Source: Bisporella sp. PMI_857 (Eukaryota; Ascomycota; Leotiomycetes; Helotiales; Helotiaceae). Taken from it: a DNA stretch of 64,000 bases. Shown here one piece after another: positions 11,416-22,600 of the stretch. How positions within the stretch are numbered: position 1 is the stretch's first letter; the number at the start of each line of letters is the position of its first letter. The stretch is taken from the NCBI GenBank assembly GCA_021307315.1, contig JAJSPD010000088.1, positions 110,150 to 174,149 of the forward strand, in the 5' to 3' direction. The translations under genes were made by a program, and so were the position numbers. The notes under the pieces were generated by a model that searched no databases, was not told where the DNA came from, and saw only the letters and a program-made list of their open reading frames with translations.

Positions 11416-11508
11416 CTTGGTTTACTTACGTAAGCCAATTCCGGACAATGTGGTCTCGTGAAATTAAACACGTGACACTCTACATGCTGCGTGGTCTGAT
11501 CATCCTTG

Positions 11509-11520
11509 CTGTGCGGACGT
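11509..11520 (+). repeat. Other half of the split LINE duplication
   Basis: CTGTGCGGACGT, eleven bases 5' of the right LINE copy's ATG region. It is identical to the minus-strand sequence following the tail of the left copy (3665-3676). Confidence 0.6.
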
Positions 11521-13084
11521 ACGAAAGAACAATGCCAAAGAACAGCAAGAACAGCTTGAACAACCGAAAAGGCAATTCATTCGAATTGTTTGACGAACTG
11601 AATTGCGATGAGTCGATTACAGTCCAAACTACGAGCGCCCGTGGACCTCCTTTGAAGCGCACACAGCCCTTCGAACCCAGTTCACCGCCACATGCGAAAA
11701 AGGTCAACAGTTCTACGAAAGCTACGACATCTCAACCAGCACCAGCCCCACTGGATACTGACCGATGGGCACATATTGAAGCCCTCCTTACACGAGTCGA
11801 AACTGCCCTCGCAGCCGCAGAGCACAGGGCAGAGAAGGCGGAGAAACGCATCGAAACCTTAGAAGAGCTTATACGAAATGAACTTCTCCCACGAGTCAAT
11901 ACATCTCCCCCTACAGGCCCTCCACCCCCGCCGTCACCTCCATCATCTCCACCGCCATCGATAGCCCCAGGTCGGATCCCGGGGATTGGACTTGACCTCG
12001 GTCGAGTGATGATCCCGGAGATCAAGGAGGGAAACGCAGGCGCCGTGCGCAGACGTGTGAATGAGGCTCTAAAGGCGAGGGACATAACGTGCTTAGGAGT
12101 CAATTCTAAGGGGAATGGCCGGGACCGGCTTCTCTTCCACGGTAAGGACGTCGACAACGTACGGAAGGATGACATTTGGGTTAGGACACACTTTGATAGG
12201 GGAACGCTGTACGGAGAACAGTGGCATCCAATGAGGGTTGACAGAGCATATCATGGAGCAGCGGTAGATGAGATGGTTGTTCGGTTTTCGGTCAGCTAAA
12301 TGGGGTCAAGGTTCATAAGATGCGATGGCCTGGAAATGTGTCGATTGACAAGGAGTATCGCTCGATGGTTGTATATTTGGACACGAAGGAGGAGGTTGAT
12401 CAGCTTTTGGCAAAGATGACAGTTACTTTGGCAAACGGGGAGTGCGCATACACTCGCCCGTTTGCTCTCGGCCGTCAACCTGCACGATGCTATCGTTGCC
12501 ACCTTTACGGCCACTTACACTACCGTTGCCGAGTGCCGGCTCCAATCTGTGGACAGTGTGCACTCCCAGGGCATACCGCATCGACATGCACCTCGACGAC
12601 CTTTAAGTGCGCACCATGCGGTGGAAAGGGTGCCCACAAGGCTACTGACCCGAGGTGTCCAGTTTACCGACGGGAGCTTGCCAATTTACGACCATCACCA
12701 TTGCATTCGTACGACTAATGCGATCTATTCTAGCCTATTTTCAATCCAACACAACCCCTCTACCACCGCATGCAGTTGCCGGCATCTGGGTGGTTAGCTA
12801 TTTCGGTCTATTATAGGATGATTTACTTTGCACCGACTCGACATTTGTGGAGGATTATTGGGTGCAAGAGAGATATCTTTGTTGTCTACGGGCTACGGGC
12901 TATAGAATGGGGATAGGATAGGTAAGACAATTTTTACGGAACAGAAAACGCTTGTAGAGAATAGTTTAGGGAGTTTGTTTAGGTATTGCTGTTTTGGGCC
13001 TAGAACCGAGTTTGGACATAGCTAGAATACACTTAGCGGATCTTCGACTGTGCCTCTGGGACTTGCTTCCCCGGCGTTAATGAA
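11521..13084 (+). mobile_element. Tad-like LINE, ORF1-only copy (right)
   Basis: Plus-strand partner of 3677-5242, nearly identical over about 1.55 kb. It holds ORF1 followed directly by a 3' region ending CCCCGGCGTTAATGAA, where the CTA-rich tail of the left copy is absent. No ORF2 lies inside. Both copies lacking exactly the same interval implies that the deleted form was itself duplicated. Confidence 0.75.
11532..12718 (+). CDS. LINE ORF1 (Gag-like), with one frame change
   Basis: Start chosen at the ATG encoding MPKNSKNS, because the upstream part of the open frame lies in unrelated repeat sequence. Order: nuclear-localisation-like KRTQPFEPSSPPHAKK, coiled coil (AAAEHRAEKAEKRIETLEEL), proline run, then a conserved RNA-binding-like block ending at 12299. 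The zinc-knuckle part is one frame over and open to 12718: CYRCHLYGHLHYRC and CGQCALPGHTASTC are both C-x2-C-x4-H-x4-C, and a third, looser knuckle follows. A -1 shift at CGG TTT TCG near 12285 would join them (…F-G-Q-L-N-G…). The product would coat LINE RNA. No reverse transcriptase is encoded. Confidence 0.7.
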
Positions 13085-13254
13085 CCGCCAGAGTCAGCGC
13101 TTTCGTGTCAGCGAAAGACAACGCTTCTTGGCACCATATAAAGATACTGTAGCCTCCTTCCCCATTTTAGATCTCCCACCATCTTTATTTTACTATAAGC
13201 CGTTCTACCTGGCCTCTACATTTAGATATCCGCACTAGCCAGCCTCTCCCCGAG

Positions 13255-13956
13255 ATGCAAGAGTTTAGCACAGCTCTCTTGACTATGCAGACGCAACATC
13301 AAAATGGGCCTTTCCGATTTAAAGATCTCCCACCAGAAATCCAAATCATGATTCTCCGACTCCTCGATCTCCGCACCCTCTTGACCTCCCAACGAGTGTG
13401 CCGAGAGTGGTGCAAGCTTATTAGCACGACGAAATCTCTACAGACAACGCTATATTTTGAGCCAGAAGAAGTCACCTTATCCTCACGTCACAGGTTGATT
13501 AATCCGTTGCTTCGAGCATTATTTCCGCGTTGCTTTCCAGTTGACCAGGAGAATATAGACGCGGACGACTTACCTCTATATTTCAATATAAATGACGATC
13601 GAATTATGAGGGAGCAGGCAAGCTGGCGACGCATGTTAATCTCTCAACCAAGTATCAAGAAGTTGGGAATATACACAAGATATGTAGATTTCCCAACCCT
13701 CGACTACTGCCACAGTGATGTGCAGACCTACTACCGTGGACTACGCATGGAAGAATATTATACCATTATTCGAAAGCTCGCCGACTATAAAGTCTTAAAT
13801 CTCTCTGTGTCCTGGAACGTTGATGAGATGACGAGGCAAGACTTCTTAGACGGAGGTGATATCGATGGGTGTTCTCCTGATAACTGGGCAGGGAACGTTG
13901 GATACATATTTGATTTAAGAGCTGAGGTTATGATCCGGAAAGTCTATTATAGCTGA
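13255..13956 (+). CDS. F-box protein
   Basis: Single-exon frame of 233 residues. Residues about 18-60 match the F-box consensus: FRFKDLPPEIQIMILRLLDL, then LLTSQRVCREWCKLI. Such proteins bind Skp1 and recruit substrates to SCF ubiquitin ligases. The rest carries no recognisable repeat, and the protein is short for the fungal family, so the C-terminus may be truncated. It lies just 3' of a LINE copy. A second ATG at residue 11 is possible as the start. Confidence 0.75.
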   Translation: MQEFSTALLTMQTQHQNGPFRFKDLPPEIQIMILRLLDLRTLLTSQRVCREWCKLISTTKSLQTTLYFEPEEVTLSSRHRLINPLLRALFPRCFPVDQENIDADDLPLYFNINDDRIMREQASWRRMLISQPSIKKLGIYTRYVDFPTLDYCHSDVQTYYRGLRMEEYYTIIRKLADYKVLNLSVSWNVDEMTRQDFLDGGDIDGCSPDNWAGNVGYIFDLRAEVMIRKVYYS

Positions 13957-14735
13957 TATTCGTTAGACAGCGGTATAGAGGAGATTTTTCTTACTTGCAA
14001 TACTTCCAGTGAGTGGCGAGACCCAGAATCTTCAACTCTATCGACTTCGAAAAGAGAAGAGATTACCACCATAGCCTAGAGTGCATGGGCATGGGATGCG
14101 GGCATGGGATGCGGGCCTAGGTTGCAGGCCGTGTATTCCAGGCGGATTGGAACGACGGAGTGGCCACTTCGTGTGGAAAACCTCTAGAAGAACGCCTCAT
14201 TTTCACGTGACATCTATAAAATGTGTAATAAACTACGACTAGCGTGGCAGTGAATACAATATTGGGTAAGGGCGATAAATCCTTCCTCGCTTGTGAAGAT
14301 GCTTGGCATTTTGTGTACCTCCTACTTTAGTCCGGATAAATCCGGCAGGCAGGTTTCTTTGGGCTCTGTATCTTCAAACCTTAGAGTTATATTTGAACTT
14401 GATAGAAGCTCTATACCACGGCCCCGAATTCTGGGGATAGGTTCATAGCCATGATAGAGCGGGGGGTAACAGCCATAGCAGCTTTTGGCGCTCTCAGCAG
14501 GACGATCGACAGCATAGCCAAACTATAGCATTTTCAGACTGCAAGTCGAGCCCTTGTAGAGCAATAGTTAAAGAACAGGAGCAAACTGATTATAACTTTA
14601 CATATTTATGTGGTAAAGATTTAAGACCCCTAAACCATGAAATTTTTTCAACACACAGGGTTTTTCGGCACGCAGGGATGGACGTTATGAGTTGCTAGAG
14701 TTTGAACTCAGTAGGGTTTAATGAATAAGTACAAC
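13957..14735. other. Intergenic, no gene seen
   Basis: Contains a short direct repeat (GCATGGGATGCGGGC, near 14090-14115) and the TTTTTCGGCACGCAGGG motif shared with 5426-5445. No gene is supported. Confidence 0.4.
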
Positions 14736-14965
14736 TGTTGGTATCACTCTCTGTGATACCTTCTTCGTATTGATGACTTGCAATAGCTTAAGTCGGTTAC
14801 CCACGGGGCACGTAGCACCGCGATCTCAGCGCAGTGCTATATATGCTCGTTGTAGGTGGTTGACTTGTTCTTTTTGTTCTAAGTTACGTCCTACGAGCGA
14901 GAACTTAAATACATTCAGGTGGTGGCCTGTGCGTCATGGAACGTTCACATGACTTTATACCAACA
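14736..14965 (+). repeat. Solo LTR, family G, TSD ACAAC
   Basis: 230 bp starting TGTTGGTATCACTC and ending TTATACCAACA, flanked by ACAAC on both sides (14731-14735, 14966-14970). Other copies are at 27965-28193 and 44041-44272. Confidence 0.9.
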
Positions 14966-15089
14966 ACAACGCTCGGTCTCCAATTCATTATGGCACATAC
15001 CGTAGTCACAGAATTTCGAAGTGGACATACATTTCAGTAAACTGCCATATCGTCAAGTCTCTATATCTAACAGGGATTGCCACCTTCAT

Positions 15090-15830
15090 TTAAGGTTTCA
15101 GAGTTTGCCAAGCAGTCATCTGCCAATCCGGGCTCGCCGGCTCCTCGAAATGCCACTGACTGGAAGCCGAAGATGAACTATCTGCCATTGTAAATGTTTG
15201 ACTAGCAGTTGACTCAGCTACTTCAGTAGTAGATTTTATAGTGTGATTACTGGGAAAGGACTCTGTAAATATATCATCCTGTGCAGCATAATTAAGAGCT
15301 TTAGAATCAGGGCATGAGGATCCGTATGAAGCATGGTCTTGAAAAACGTTCGCAATCGCAGTGTGGTTACTTGCACCTTCTACCACACGTTGTTCAAGTT
15401 CATATATCGTCATCTTTTGGCATTGGATGGTCGCCGAGAGGTCTTGACTGAGTTGATATATTCTGGCAACTTCACCTGCGTACGCTGTGCTTTTCCTTTC
15501 GAGTTCTGATATCCGTAACTTCTGGGCTTCAATAAAGTGATTCTGTGCTTCACTGAGTTCTTTATAGTTCTTCATGAGCTCATCTTGGTCTTGCAAATCC
15601 CGAAATCTGTCCTCATATACTTGTATTTGAGCCGCAAACCCTGTGACCCGCCCTTCGGCTAACTTGATTTGCTGCATCAACTTGCGTTCCAGCCTGCGGT
15701 GACGTCTCCGCTGTGCATCATCAACCTGGAAAGTAACGTGATTTGTAGGGCTTCTACTGCGGTAGACCTAGCATTTTGAGCATTTCTACACCATGCGGCT
15801 GGAGAATTGTCTTACATTGCCAAGTTTCAT
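15090..15830 (-). CDS. Coiled-coil protein, two exons
   Basis: Main exon 15725-15090 (minus) with a short first exon 15830-15816 starting at ATG. The 90-bp intron starts GTAAGA and ends TTTCCAG; phase 0; about 216 residues. It opens with a basic stretch (QRRRHRRLERK) leading into about 100 residues of leucine-bearing heptads (ELSEAQNHFIEAQKLRISEL), then a serine-rich acidic tail. This arrangement resembles a basic-coiled-coil nuclear protein, but I cannot fit it to the bZIP consensus. A longer 5' part upstream of 15830 is possible. Confidence 0.5.
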
Positions 15831-16415
15831 GGTGATGTTCTCTGATGTACTCGTAAGATGCTTTCTTATGTTGGTAAAACCGTATAGGACAATACAAACT
15901 ACTTAATATACCGATTTGATATTTTCCATGATGTGACGCTCATGAATATCCGTGGCGGTGGCTATGTTGTCTGGGGTTGCCTGGAATAGCGACTTCAGTG
16001 CCTTGAATAAACATGGATTGACAAGGCCATCCGGGCTCAAATTCGCCTATGTTAGCATGGTTATGCCTCTGTCATCAATGCTACATATCGGTGAAGCCGT
16101 GAACGTTTCGCAGATGACCAGGTATACTGCACGGTCGTGGTGCTGACAAAGTATGGATGACATCTATTTCGTTATTAGTGTGACATACTCTTCTACAGTG
16201 GACCTAAGTTTAGAATTAAAATATCGTACAGCTAGCCATGCTTGGATGTCATCCAACATAACCTTTCACGATAACGAGCTGACGAAGCTGCTAAGGCTTT
16301 CGGATGACCTACTTATTGATTTTCCTAGGTTGAAATACCAGTAGCAATCCGAAGGACTGATGGGAATATAAAGGCGTCCCCTGAATCCGCTACTCTCCAT
16401 CTTATTACAGAAACC

Positions 16416-17229
16416 ATGTATAAAAATCCTACGGATAATCATCATGACTCGCACCCCGAGAAGCGTCGCCGGCCAGAGCTATCTTCCCTAGGGCCCCCAC
16501 CATCTAAGACATCGAATAAGCAGACAACCGGAAACACGCCAACGAAGAAACCCCCTCCCGTAGCAGCGACGGGATCAACGCTGTCGGCACCACCAACGGC
16601 GACTCCGGTATCTTCCCCAGCCACAATCCCAGGAATAAAAGGTTCATCCACGTCGGGAAAAACGGCAACGGAACCTTCGACAGAGAATCCAGTAAACTCC
16701 AACCTAAGGGCCGGAGATTCAACCTCTCTAAAGCCACCACAGGCGGCTTCAATTCTCCTACCTACGTATGAGTGAGTAATTGTGCTTTATTGATGTCATG
16801 ATTTCAAATGCTGAAGTAAATTCAAGGAAATCAACTCTCCCGAATGGGAAGGATGAATCAATCTCAGATAGTCTACCTTCTACTGCAAAGGCTCTGTCGA
16901 TCGGACATGACGGCAACCGCATCCCATATAGTGATGACCAAGCGATGCTTCCTCCTAAACGAGTTGACAAGGACAGTGCCGAAAGTGTAACGGAAGATTA
17001 CGAACCTCGCCTTGATGACATTTTATGGAATGGTGTAGATATTGTCGAGAATGTCAATAAGCGGAAGGGGGTCGACGCAGACCTACCAAAAAGAAAGCTG
17101 GCTAAGCTCACTGCGGTGGTGAACCTAGATTGCGGAACAAGCGATGAAGCTACGAAAGTCTTCGTCACAATTGCGAAGAACGGTCTGAATACACGTTTTG
17201 AAGTCACTCAGGAAGGTTCGGAATATTGA
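16416..17229 (+). CDS. Hypothetical disordered protein, two exons
   Basis: Exons 16416-16771 and 16827-17229. The 55-bp intron starts GTGAGT and ends TTCAAG, and the joint restores one frame of 252 residues. The N-terminal 120 residues are Pro/Ser/Thr-rich and disordered, with a basic KRRRPE motif. The C-terminal part is charged, with KRKGVDADLPKRKLAKL, a likely nuclear signal. No domain is recognised. Confidence 0.5.
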
Positions 17230-17588
17230 TTTGAGGGACAAGGTCATATCGTATGGGGTTGTGTGCTGAGTTCGTAACATACTAAGTTAGAATCCAAATT
17301 CGTTTCACCTTTGGATGGCCTAAGGCTACATCGTTTATGACATAGGGCGCCGAAAGCTGGACAAGTAAGAATTTAACCTTGACGTTCCCGGAAACTCTCA
17401 TTATATATCAACATCGTAATGTAAGTTAACCTAATTTGGTTAGCACAGCATGTTGAGGTACACAACAGCACTTCAACAATCTTAAGAGACTAGGAAGGAG
17501 CCTAGATGAATCTTGCATCCCACCAAAACTTTTTATATCGTAGACTTCTTCGGCAATAAGCTCCAATGCAGTAACGTCCCTTCCTAAG
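17230..17588. other. Intergenic, no gene seen
   Basis: No supported frame; AT-rich up to the LTR remnant. Confidence 0.35.
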
Positions 17589-17795
17589 TGTCACGGCCCT
17601 GGCCCTATCTTGGAGCTTGGCTCCTGGCACTGCAGAGTTCGGTGGAGCTTGGCTCCTGATACCACAGAGCTCAGCATCTTAGAGCTTGGCGACCGACACT
17701 ACGGGGCTCGCTTACACTGGCCCCTGGCCAGCCTCCTGTATATAAAGCACTGCTTTCCTTCCCCTCTTCTGTCCGTAGCTTGTTCTCTTAGTTAA
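17589..17795 (+). repeat. LTR family F remnant
   Basis: Starts TGTCACGGCCCTGGCC and contains CTTACACTGGCCCCTGGCC, a TATAAAGCACTGCT promoter-like stretch and GTAGCTTGTTCTCTTAGTTA. The same order occurs in the copy at 60835-61139. The right end is degenerate and no TSD is found. Confidence 0.6.
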
Positions 17796-18226
17796 CTTAT
17801 AACAATTGATAGTTGTTCACACCTTTGAGTCCTTCTGCCTAGATCTACGGATCGAGATCCCTGTTCAGCTTGAGCTGTTACACTAAGTAGCGAGAATCTG
17901 TTAGTCTATGACGCAACACCTCTCTGCCTATCAGGCAACAAAACTGCAATGAGTCAACCCTTTGTATTAATAGTCCCAGTTTAAGTTACCAGATAGTTGA
18001 ATCATGACTTCTTCTTCCAATCTCCAACTGTTTCTCGCCATACAGGGAGGGACGTCACGTAACATAAAACCAGCCAGATTAAAGAACAACAACCTCCGGC
18101 AACACAAAATGGATGCAAGCCTAATAGAGAGCTGATAACAAGTTACTAAGCTGTTTAAAAAGCGAGGAGAACTCCAAGACCTGAAAAGTAGAACTAAGTT
18201 AATAAAAGGTAGAAAAAGCAAAGCGG
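17796..18226. other. Between LTR remnants, no gene seen
   Basis: No pol-type coding sequence is visible, so the LTRs on either side are not ends of a full element here. Confidence 0.35.
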
Positions 18227-18590
18227 TGTAATAGCCAGGGTCGGCTACCGACAGTAAGCGACTTGTAAGGATGACGGACGCCAGCCGAAGGCCTATAGTC
18301 ACCATCGAGGCTGGTATAGTCTCGACTGTCGTGGGTTCCGACTACTAGAAGTACTACTCGGAGTTACCGAAGTCTAGAGCTCCGTGACTCCGTAAGTAAG
18401 GAATTTCGAGCAGTTTGGCAAAAGAAAGATATAAGGAAAAGCTAAAACCCTTGGAGGAAAAGCAAGCTTGAGTTTTGTCAATCTAATAGAACTCTTGGCT
18501 GTATCGATACAGCACTTTACTTTGTACCGCCAGTCACGTGTCCCTTGCTCGCTTCACAGTGATCCCTCCTGCTGCCCTCTTCAACCATAG
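18227..18590 (+). repeat. Diverged LTR family E copy
   Basis: Begins TGTAATAGCCAGGGTCGG and runs in parallel with the LTR at 19091-19454: same order of GTATAGTCT, GAGCTC, GCAAGCTTGAGTTTT, CAGTCACGTG and CCCTCCTGCTGCC motifs. The right terminus is lost. Confidence 0.6.
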
Positions 18591-19090
18591 CAGCCATTGC
18601 ACATAGGTTCGTACCATTTATCTTTGGTGGAAGCCACCAGTTCCACGTTTCTCCCAGGCTACAGGGATTGCATGTAAGGCTGCTGGCTTAACAAGCCGAC
18701 GAAGGGACATATAGCCACGTTAGGGGAAAATTTTACTGCTCGCTTGGAAGTTAGACCTCGGAATGCCTTCAAGTATTGATCAAAATACAAGAGTTTAGCC
18801 TCACCAAAATAGAAAGCCAGCCTCATTGGCATATCGGAAGTTATTATTAAGCAGCTGCTTTTTAGGCATTTTACTGTTGCGTTAGCAATTCCCTTGTTTT
18901 TGGAGACTTAAAAATCGCCGTCTACGTTATCATTATACTGCAACTCAGTATTTCTGAATTCTTTACACATCCTAGATATGTTTAAGCTATGGGCCATTTC
19001 TTCGAATAGTGGGAAGGCTTCGTGCGAGCCGTAGGCTAGCGCTCTCGTATGCGATGAGGCTCTCATCTTGAAGGCAGATAACAGCCTAAC
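18591..19090. other. Between LTR copies, no gene seen
   Basis: No supported frame. Confidence 0.3.
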
Positions 19091-19454
19091 TGTAACAGCC
19101 AGAGTCGGTTAGGGACGGTTAGCTGTAAGCGAGCCGACAGCCAGCAGAAGGCTTACAGCCACTATGGAGGCGTATAGTCTAGACAATCGTGGGCTCCGAT
19201 TGATAGGATGCTTTTCGCGGATACCGACCTCTAGAGCTCGGTGGATCCGTAGGCCAAGGATACAGCACTGTTGAGCACTGTTATGGGATATAAGGAAGAG
19301 CTAGAGTACTCTTGAGGAAGGCAAGCTTGAGTTTTCCTACTAGACCTACAAGCATACTTTGGATATCAATACAATCACTGTTGCAACCACATCGCTAGTC
19401 ACGTGTTCTTACCTGCTATATTGCAATCCCTCCTGCTGCCTTCTTTCTGTTACA
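19091..19454 (+). repeat. Solo LTR, family E, TSD CTAAC
   Basis: 364 bp from TGTAACAGCCAGAGTCGG to CTTTCTGTTACA, with CTAAC on both sides (19086-19090, 19455-19459). It has a GGGATATAAGG promoter-like box inside. A diverged copy lies at 18227 and a 3' fragment at 37341-37505. Confidence 0.85.
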
Positions 19455-19678
19455 CTAACTGAAGTTGGTTAGCGCAGAGTGAAAGAATACAGCCAAGCCC
19501 CAAAATCCGGTGTTTGATCAAGTCAATCGTCACATCAGCTTCATGAGGGGTCCTCATGAGCGATCATCCCAGGACGAGGGGCCGGTTCACGTCAGTATCG
19601 CATGCTGGCCAACCTTCCCATCTCGCAGAGTCCTTCTGCCATGCCAGTCCTCGAACGGCCGTCACCATAACAGATCCT

Positions 19679-22600
19679 TCAAAACAAAATATCTGGAACA
19701 CTCGAAAAGTAGTTGAAGAGAGGAACTGGGGATCGGCGGCGGCGTTCTTTAGATTTGGCGGGTATTTTTTGTACTCCCCGAGCTCTGGACCCTGCAGCAC
19801 TCTTCAAATCTTCTCCCGCCTCGTCCAGGCCACGATGTCTCTTCCGAGGTGGATTATGGCCACAGTAGAAGAATTCGCCATGATCCGCGAGATGCTTTTG
19901 ATTTGCTAGGAAGTCTTTGTATTTCCCGAGCTCTACCACCGTCATGGTGTCGTTTACGAAACAATAAATGACCTGACCACGCAATTCCTCAAACTTCTTC
20001 TCCAGGTCTTCCACAAGAACATAGTCAACGCCTGCCTGGCGGCCTGTTTGAGAACTTTCGAACCGTACTTTATACTTCGCATATCTCATAACACCCAATC
20101 CCGTTTCAACCATTCTCTCTTCAACTTGTGAGAGGCTAGCATCGACATGCGCTTCCTGTTGCATGAGTTCCCCAAGATCCTGGCTGCTTGAGGCTTTTGC
20201 CTCGGTTACCGCAGCTTGAATCTCCTTCTGCTCGGCCTCGAGTTTCTCTTTCTGTTTCTCCAGCTGTATCAGACAGTTCGTCTCAAACAGTTGTGCCTTC
20301 AACAACCTTATGCGCTCGTCGACATCATCGATATCAAGCTTCGGGCTAGCTAACTCTGTTTCTCTCACTTTATTAGATTGTTTGGCTGCTTCTAGATCCT
20401 TTTCTAAGCCTGCTATTTGGCGCTGGGAGGCTTTTAGCGTCGTCTCATAGGTGATTTTCGCTGATTTCAGCTTCTTGAGCCATTTGACTGATTGTTGCCT
20501 CATGTCTTCTTGGCCCTGTCTCGCCTTTTCCAGTTCCTCTTGCACGCTGCCTCTAGCTTGCAATGCTGCTCTTGAATCATTCAGTTCTGTCTCCAGGCCG
20601 CGAACTCGATCTGCTTTTTTTTGTAAGGTTTCGGCGTCCGCCCTGACCGCTGACAACTCTGCTGTAAGCTCCGCAACAGCTGCCTTCTCTCGCCGCAGTA
20701 GTGCCTCATTCTCCGCCTGGGCTATATCTAGCTCTCCTTTAAGGACGCTTGCGATCTCTGTCTCTTTCTCTGTTGCATCGCGTGCTGTCTTCAAACGTTC
20801 TCCAAGCTCCCTGGTAGCCACTCGTTCTTGTTGTAACTGGCTCTTCGCCACCGCGAGCTCCTCCTCGAGCCTTCCAACCTGTTCCGCCCTTTGCTGTTGG
20901 GCCTCGGCGAATGTCCTCGCCACATCTAATTCTGCCTGAAGATCGTGTATAGCCTGAGTTTCCCGCCCCAAGATTTCCACCTGTTTCCTCACGACTACGA
21001 GCATCTGGTTGAGATCCGGGGCCTCTGCGTCGACTCTAGCGCCGCTTCCGTATGCGAGAGCGAGCCGGTCATTTGGGGCTGGCATCTGCGACTCAAGCAT
21101 CTTTACACGGGTATTCTCGTCTTGCGCCAGATTCTTCGGACCATAGAGAGCAACGAACTTGGCGATCGACTTTTCCAGGTCGACGATCTGCTCCTCGGCC
21201 ACAGGATAATCCACAAATGGAAGTTCATCCGGATGGATCGTCACACGATTACGGCTTTCATATTTTGGCTCAAGTTGGAGTCCCTCTGTGAGAGCTCTAC
21301 TCAGCATCTCGACTCCTTCTCGGGTCTGCGTGATCCTTGCAAGTATCATGTTTAAGATCCTACCCTTCACATCGGCCGCTTCGTTGGATTTAGTTAGGTC
21401 TGCGGCCTGCTTTTGGCTGAGGAGTGCTAATTCAGCGGCTCTTTGCTGGTAGCCTTGGGATATTTTATCGGCGTTTTGATCTTCTGGTCTTCGTATGTCA
21501 CCCCTTTCCCATTCCACGATTTTCGATCGCAGTGCTTCTGATTCTGTCGTTGCTTGTTGTAAATGTGCGGCAAGCTGCTGTCGCAATGACTCTGCCGCTG
21601 ATGCTTGCCTATCACTCTCGGCCTTATACTCCGGGATCCTACGCTCGAATTCTGCAATCGTCAAGTGACATTTCTCCAATTCATCTGCTATCTCTTGTTG
21701 ATCTTGCTGCTGCTTTGCTTGTACGACTTGCAGGTTGCGAGCAGATTCGTGATCTGCAATTGTCCTTTCAAGAGCCTCTACCGTCTGCTGACTCTGATGC
21801 AGCTTCTCAACCAATCCCAGCCGTTGTCGCGACTCTTCCTGTGTGTGATTTCTCATCTCATTCTCAAGTTCATCAATTCGTTTCTGGTAATATTTAAGTT
21901 GCGTGAGTTGCCCTGCGGACTTCTCTTCAGCCTCAGACAGCCTTGTTTTATTGTGCACGTTCTCTTGCTGTTGTACGGTCAATCGCTTGTTGGCATCCTG
22001 TAGGCGCAGCGTGATCGCAGCATATGCAGCCTCATGTGCTGCATTCTGGACCGAGATGTCCTGGAGTGCACGGATGCGTTCGCGAGCTTGAACAAGGCCA
22101 TTGTTCTGCTCTGGCGTACGCTGGATATGTCTGTCAGCCATCTCTAGGTCTATCCCACGCCGGAGCGACAGGTCAGCAGGAAGGGCTGGAATTTGAAAGA
22201 AGAATTGCAAGATGCTGCTTCTGACAAACAAGTCAGTGATGTACCTCCCACTAGGAGGTGCTTGGCAGATGTTGTGCAAGAAGAAGCAAGGGCTACACTC
22301 CTTGAGTGCCCTTTCATATGGACGCCCGTACCGCCGTTTCTTCTCTACGTTTGAGACGTCCGTGGTCCACCGTGGCGACATGCTTCGACGCGACTGCTGC
22401 TGCGTCGCCTGTATTCGGTGCAGTAATTCGCAGTGTGACTGGGTTTCGGCTGGGAGGTCGTATTTAAATCTATCCGGTGGCCTAGCTTTTGAGAGCATAT
22501 ATCGAACGTTTACACGGTCCGGGTCCTCCTTAAGCAGAAGATTGATCGCCTTTGATTCAAACCCGAAAGCCTTGGCAGTCGCGGCAAACTCCCGCTGCCA

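Noticed and set aside
11361..11531. N-terminal extension of LINE ORF1
   Set aside because: Encoded by LTR remnant and flanking sequence absent from the other copies; the ORF1 ATG at 11532 is shared by both.
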